DNA from: Echinococcus granulosus
Taxonomy: Eukaryota; Platyhelminthes; Cestoda; Cyclophyllidea; Taeniidae
Direction: 5' to 3'
DNA length: 64,000 bases
Assembly (NCBI RefSeq): GCF_000524195.1
Contig: NW_020170476.1
Span: 225,679 to 289,678 of the forward strand
A program made the position numbers and the translations under genes. Below the pieces are notes generated by a model. The model had not been told where the DNA came from and searched no databases. It saw only the letters and a list, made by a program, of their open reading frames with translations. This document shows positions 62,793-64,000 of the stretch, piece by piece (the first letter of the stretch is position 1; each line of letters starts with the position of its first letter).

Positions 62793-63750
62793 CATGTGAT
62801 ACAACCTCCACGTCTGCACTATCTAGGTAGAACCCCGACAGATGTGACTGGGTAGAACTGAAGTAAGAACAAACTCGTAAAGTGAAACAGACGCGAAACA
62901 TTTTCTTCAGAAAACTATTTTAGAAAGCATCTCTTATCATATGACCGCCTTGTCGCCATCGTTCTTACTACTTGCAGTGGACATACGGATGGCCACCACA
63001 ACTCTACTTCCCTCAATAAAGATCTTATGCAGGACATAACTCTAAATGCAGTAGGATTGCAAAGAGTTACCAGTGGCATTGAGGTCAAATATCTTCTCAT
63101 TTACACGCAAAGTCATTAAATGGCGAGGCTGTTATGCGTGGTTGGATTTCTGAGAGCACCGCCCACGTTGGGAAGGTCAGTGAGGAAAAGTGATCCAGAC
63201 AACATCGAGGACGCTCCTCACATCATTATTAGCTGCCCGTTTTTATGATTGAGGCTGCGATTTTCAACTAGTATTCCCCCTCTTAGCCGAACCACTTTCG
63301 GGGAAAATAAATGGAAGGGCTAAACTTCCCTTCATCAATCTCCTGTAATTGGAGCATTAGCCCTCGAGTACTTACAACATAATTCTTAATTACGGCAACA
63401 TGATAGGCAATTCCGACGTTCGAATGTAGTGTCTATACTGTTTTCGGGATCTTTGCTTACTTATAGATAGCGCCGACTACAACGTTGTTGAGTTGCGACC
63501 GAGGGAAGGGATCTGCCTGATTGACATATATGAATACAATTATTTCATGAAAATCATTTGGTAGAATGAGCATCAAATGAATTATTTTAACGGTCAGAAT
63601 GAGTAGATTTGTAAACCTCCATTCCTTTTCACCTTAGATTATCTCCGTTTGGTGGTCTACCTGTCTTAAGGACCTTTGACCACTGACTTTTATACACTAA
63701 CAAACACTGGATAATCTACCACCGCCTTGCATACATCGGGACCTGGTTTT
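62793..63750. other. intergenic, upstream of protease gene
   Basis: No gene seen. A short frame near 63190-63238 ending PHIIISCPFL faintly recalls the Cys/His end of non-LTR retroelement polyproteins but is too short to call. Confidence 0.35.
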
Positions 63751-63756
63751 TATAAA
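63751..63756 (+). promoter_or_regulatory. TATA box candidate of protease gene
   Basis: TATAAA, preceded by a T run (GGTTTTTATAAACTCG), lies 59 nt before the start codon at 63815, a suitable distance for a short 5' UTR. Confidence 0.5.
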
Positions 63757-63814
63757 CTCGCGTGTGCATAAGTAGTAGGCCCCCACACCTGCATCCCATT
63801 GTCCTACTTACACT

Positions 63815-64000
63815 ATGCTGGTCAGACACAGCTCGCTCTGCCTCACCCTCCTTCTCCTCACCTCCACATTCGCCATTCGTCCACCTTTCCTTCAAAGCAT
63901 TTGGTGGAGAGGCTGGAAGGTGGCCAATAACAAGACCTATGGCACATTACGTGAGGAGCATCTACGAATGCGAATATTCATCAACAATTACTTCTTCACT
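63815..64000 (+). CDS. cathepsin L-like cysteine protease, 5' fragment
   Basis: The frame opens with ATG at 63815 and runs off the window after 62 codons. A signal peptide (MLVRHSSLCLTLLLLTSTFA) is followed by the start of an I29 inhibitor prodomain: WWRGWKVANNKTYGTLREEH then LRMRIFINN, matching the W-x2-WK...Y...E...R-x3-(F/I)-x2-N (ERFNIN) pattern of cathepsin L zymogens. The catalytic domain is outside the window. Flatworms use secreted and gut cathepsin L enzymes for digestion and tissue passage; which subtype this is cannot be told. Confidence 0.75.
   Translation, partial: MLVRHSSLCLTLLLLTSTFAIRPPFLQSIWWRGWKVANNKTYGTLREEHLRMRIFINNYFFT

Noticed and set aside
63110..63240. Possible non-LTR retroelement C-terminus (PHIIISCPFL)
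   Set aside because: Only about 17 residues resemble the motif and the frame is broken on both sides.
1..64000. Bacterial features (operators, CRISPR, riboswitches), rRNA or tRNA genes
   Set aside because: The window is eukaryotic; no CRISPR-like spaced repeats, rRNA segments or complete tRNA cloverleafs were seen by eye.

Overview
This is eukaryotic, intron-rich nuclear DNA, most likely from a parasitic flatworm and probably a tapeworm. The evidence is a set of conserved animal genes split by GT-AG introns in two small size classes (about 32-47 and 58-80 nt) plus some kilobase-sized ones, together with many short non-coding LTR elements that resemble the TRIMs described in tapeworms. Species is not decided by the sequence; a diphyllobothriid-type cestode is my guess. 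Exon models were built by hand from splice sites, reading-frame phase and remembered human family members; no database search was run.

Left part (1-15,000). VAC14 (PIKfyve complex scaffold) runs on the minus strand and leaves the window at the left edge. Facing away from it on the plus strand are a small unrecognised gene and a membrane-anchored short-chain dehydrogenase that has lost its cofactor and catalytic motifs. Next come a 236-residue nuclear-looking protein with a basic N-terminus and acidic tail (minus), a complete LTR/TRIM element with an assembly gap, and a dead mariner transposase.

Middle (14,982-42,937). One gene fills 28 kb on the minus strand: the cohesin loader NIPBL/Scc2. 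I could join 26 phase-consistent exons from the conserved MAU2-binding N-terminus through the HEAT-repeat body to a serine-rich C-terminus, about 3,229 residues.

Right part (42,938-64,000). A second TRIM with another copy nested inside it (hidden by the second assembly gap) and an old relic lead to RACGAP1 (centralspindlin RhoGAP), INO80B (chromatin remodelling) and TRNAU1AP/SECp43 (selenocysteine tRNA factor), all minus. A solo LTR then lies just upstream of METAP1D (mitochondrial methionine aminopeptidase, plus). After another relic and sol LTR pair, the window ends inside the first exon of a cathepsin-L-like protease (plus).

The genes are unrelated housekeeping loci and not a pathway. The item that looks least described is the repeat family: 196-198 bp LTRs, 4-bp target duplications, a tRNA-Leu-type primer site, a polypurine tract and no coding capacity. 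At least eight copies of different ages are present, and both assembly gaps fall inside this family.
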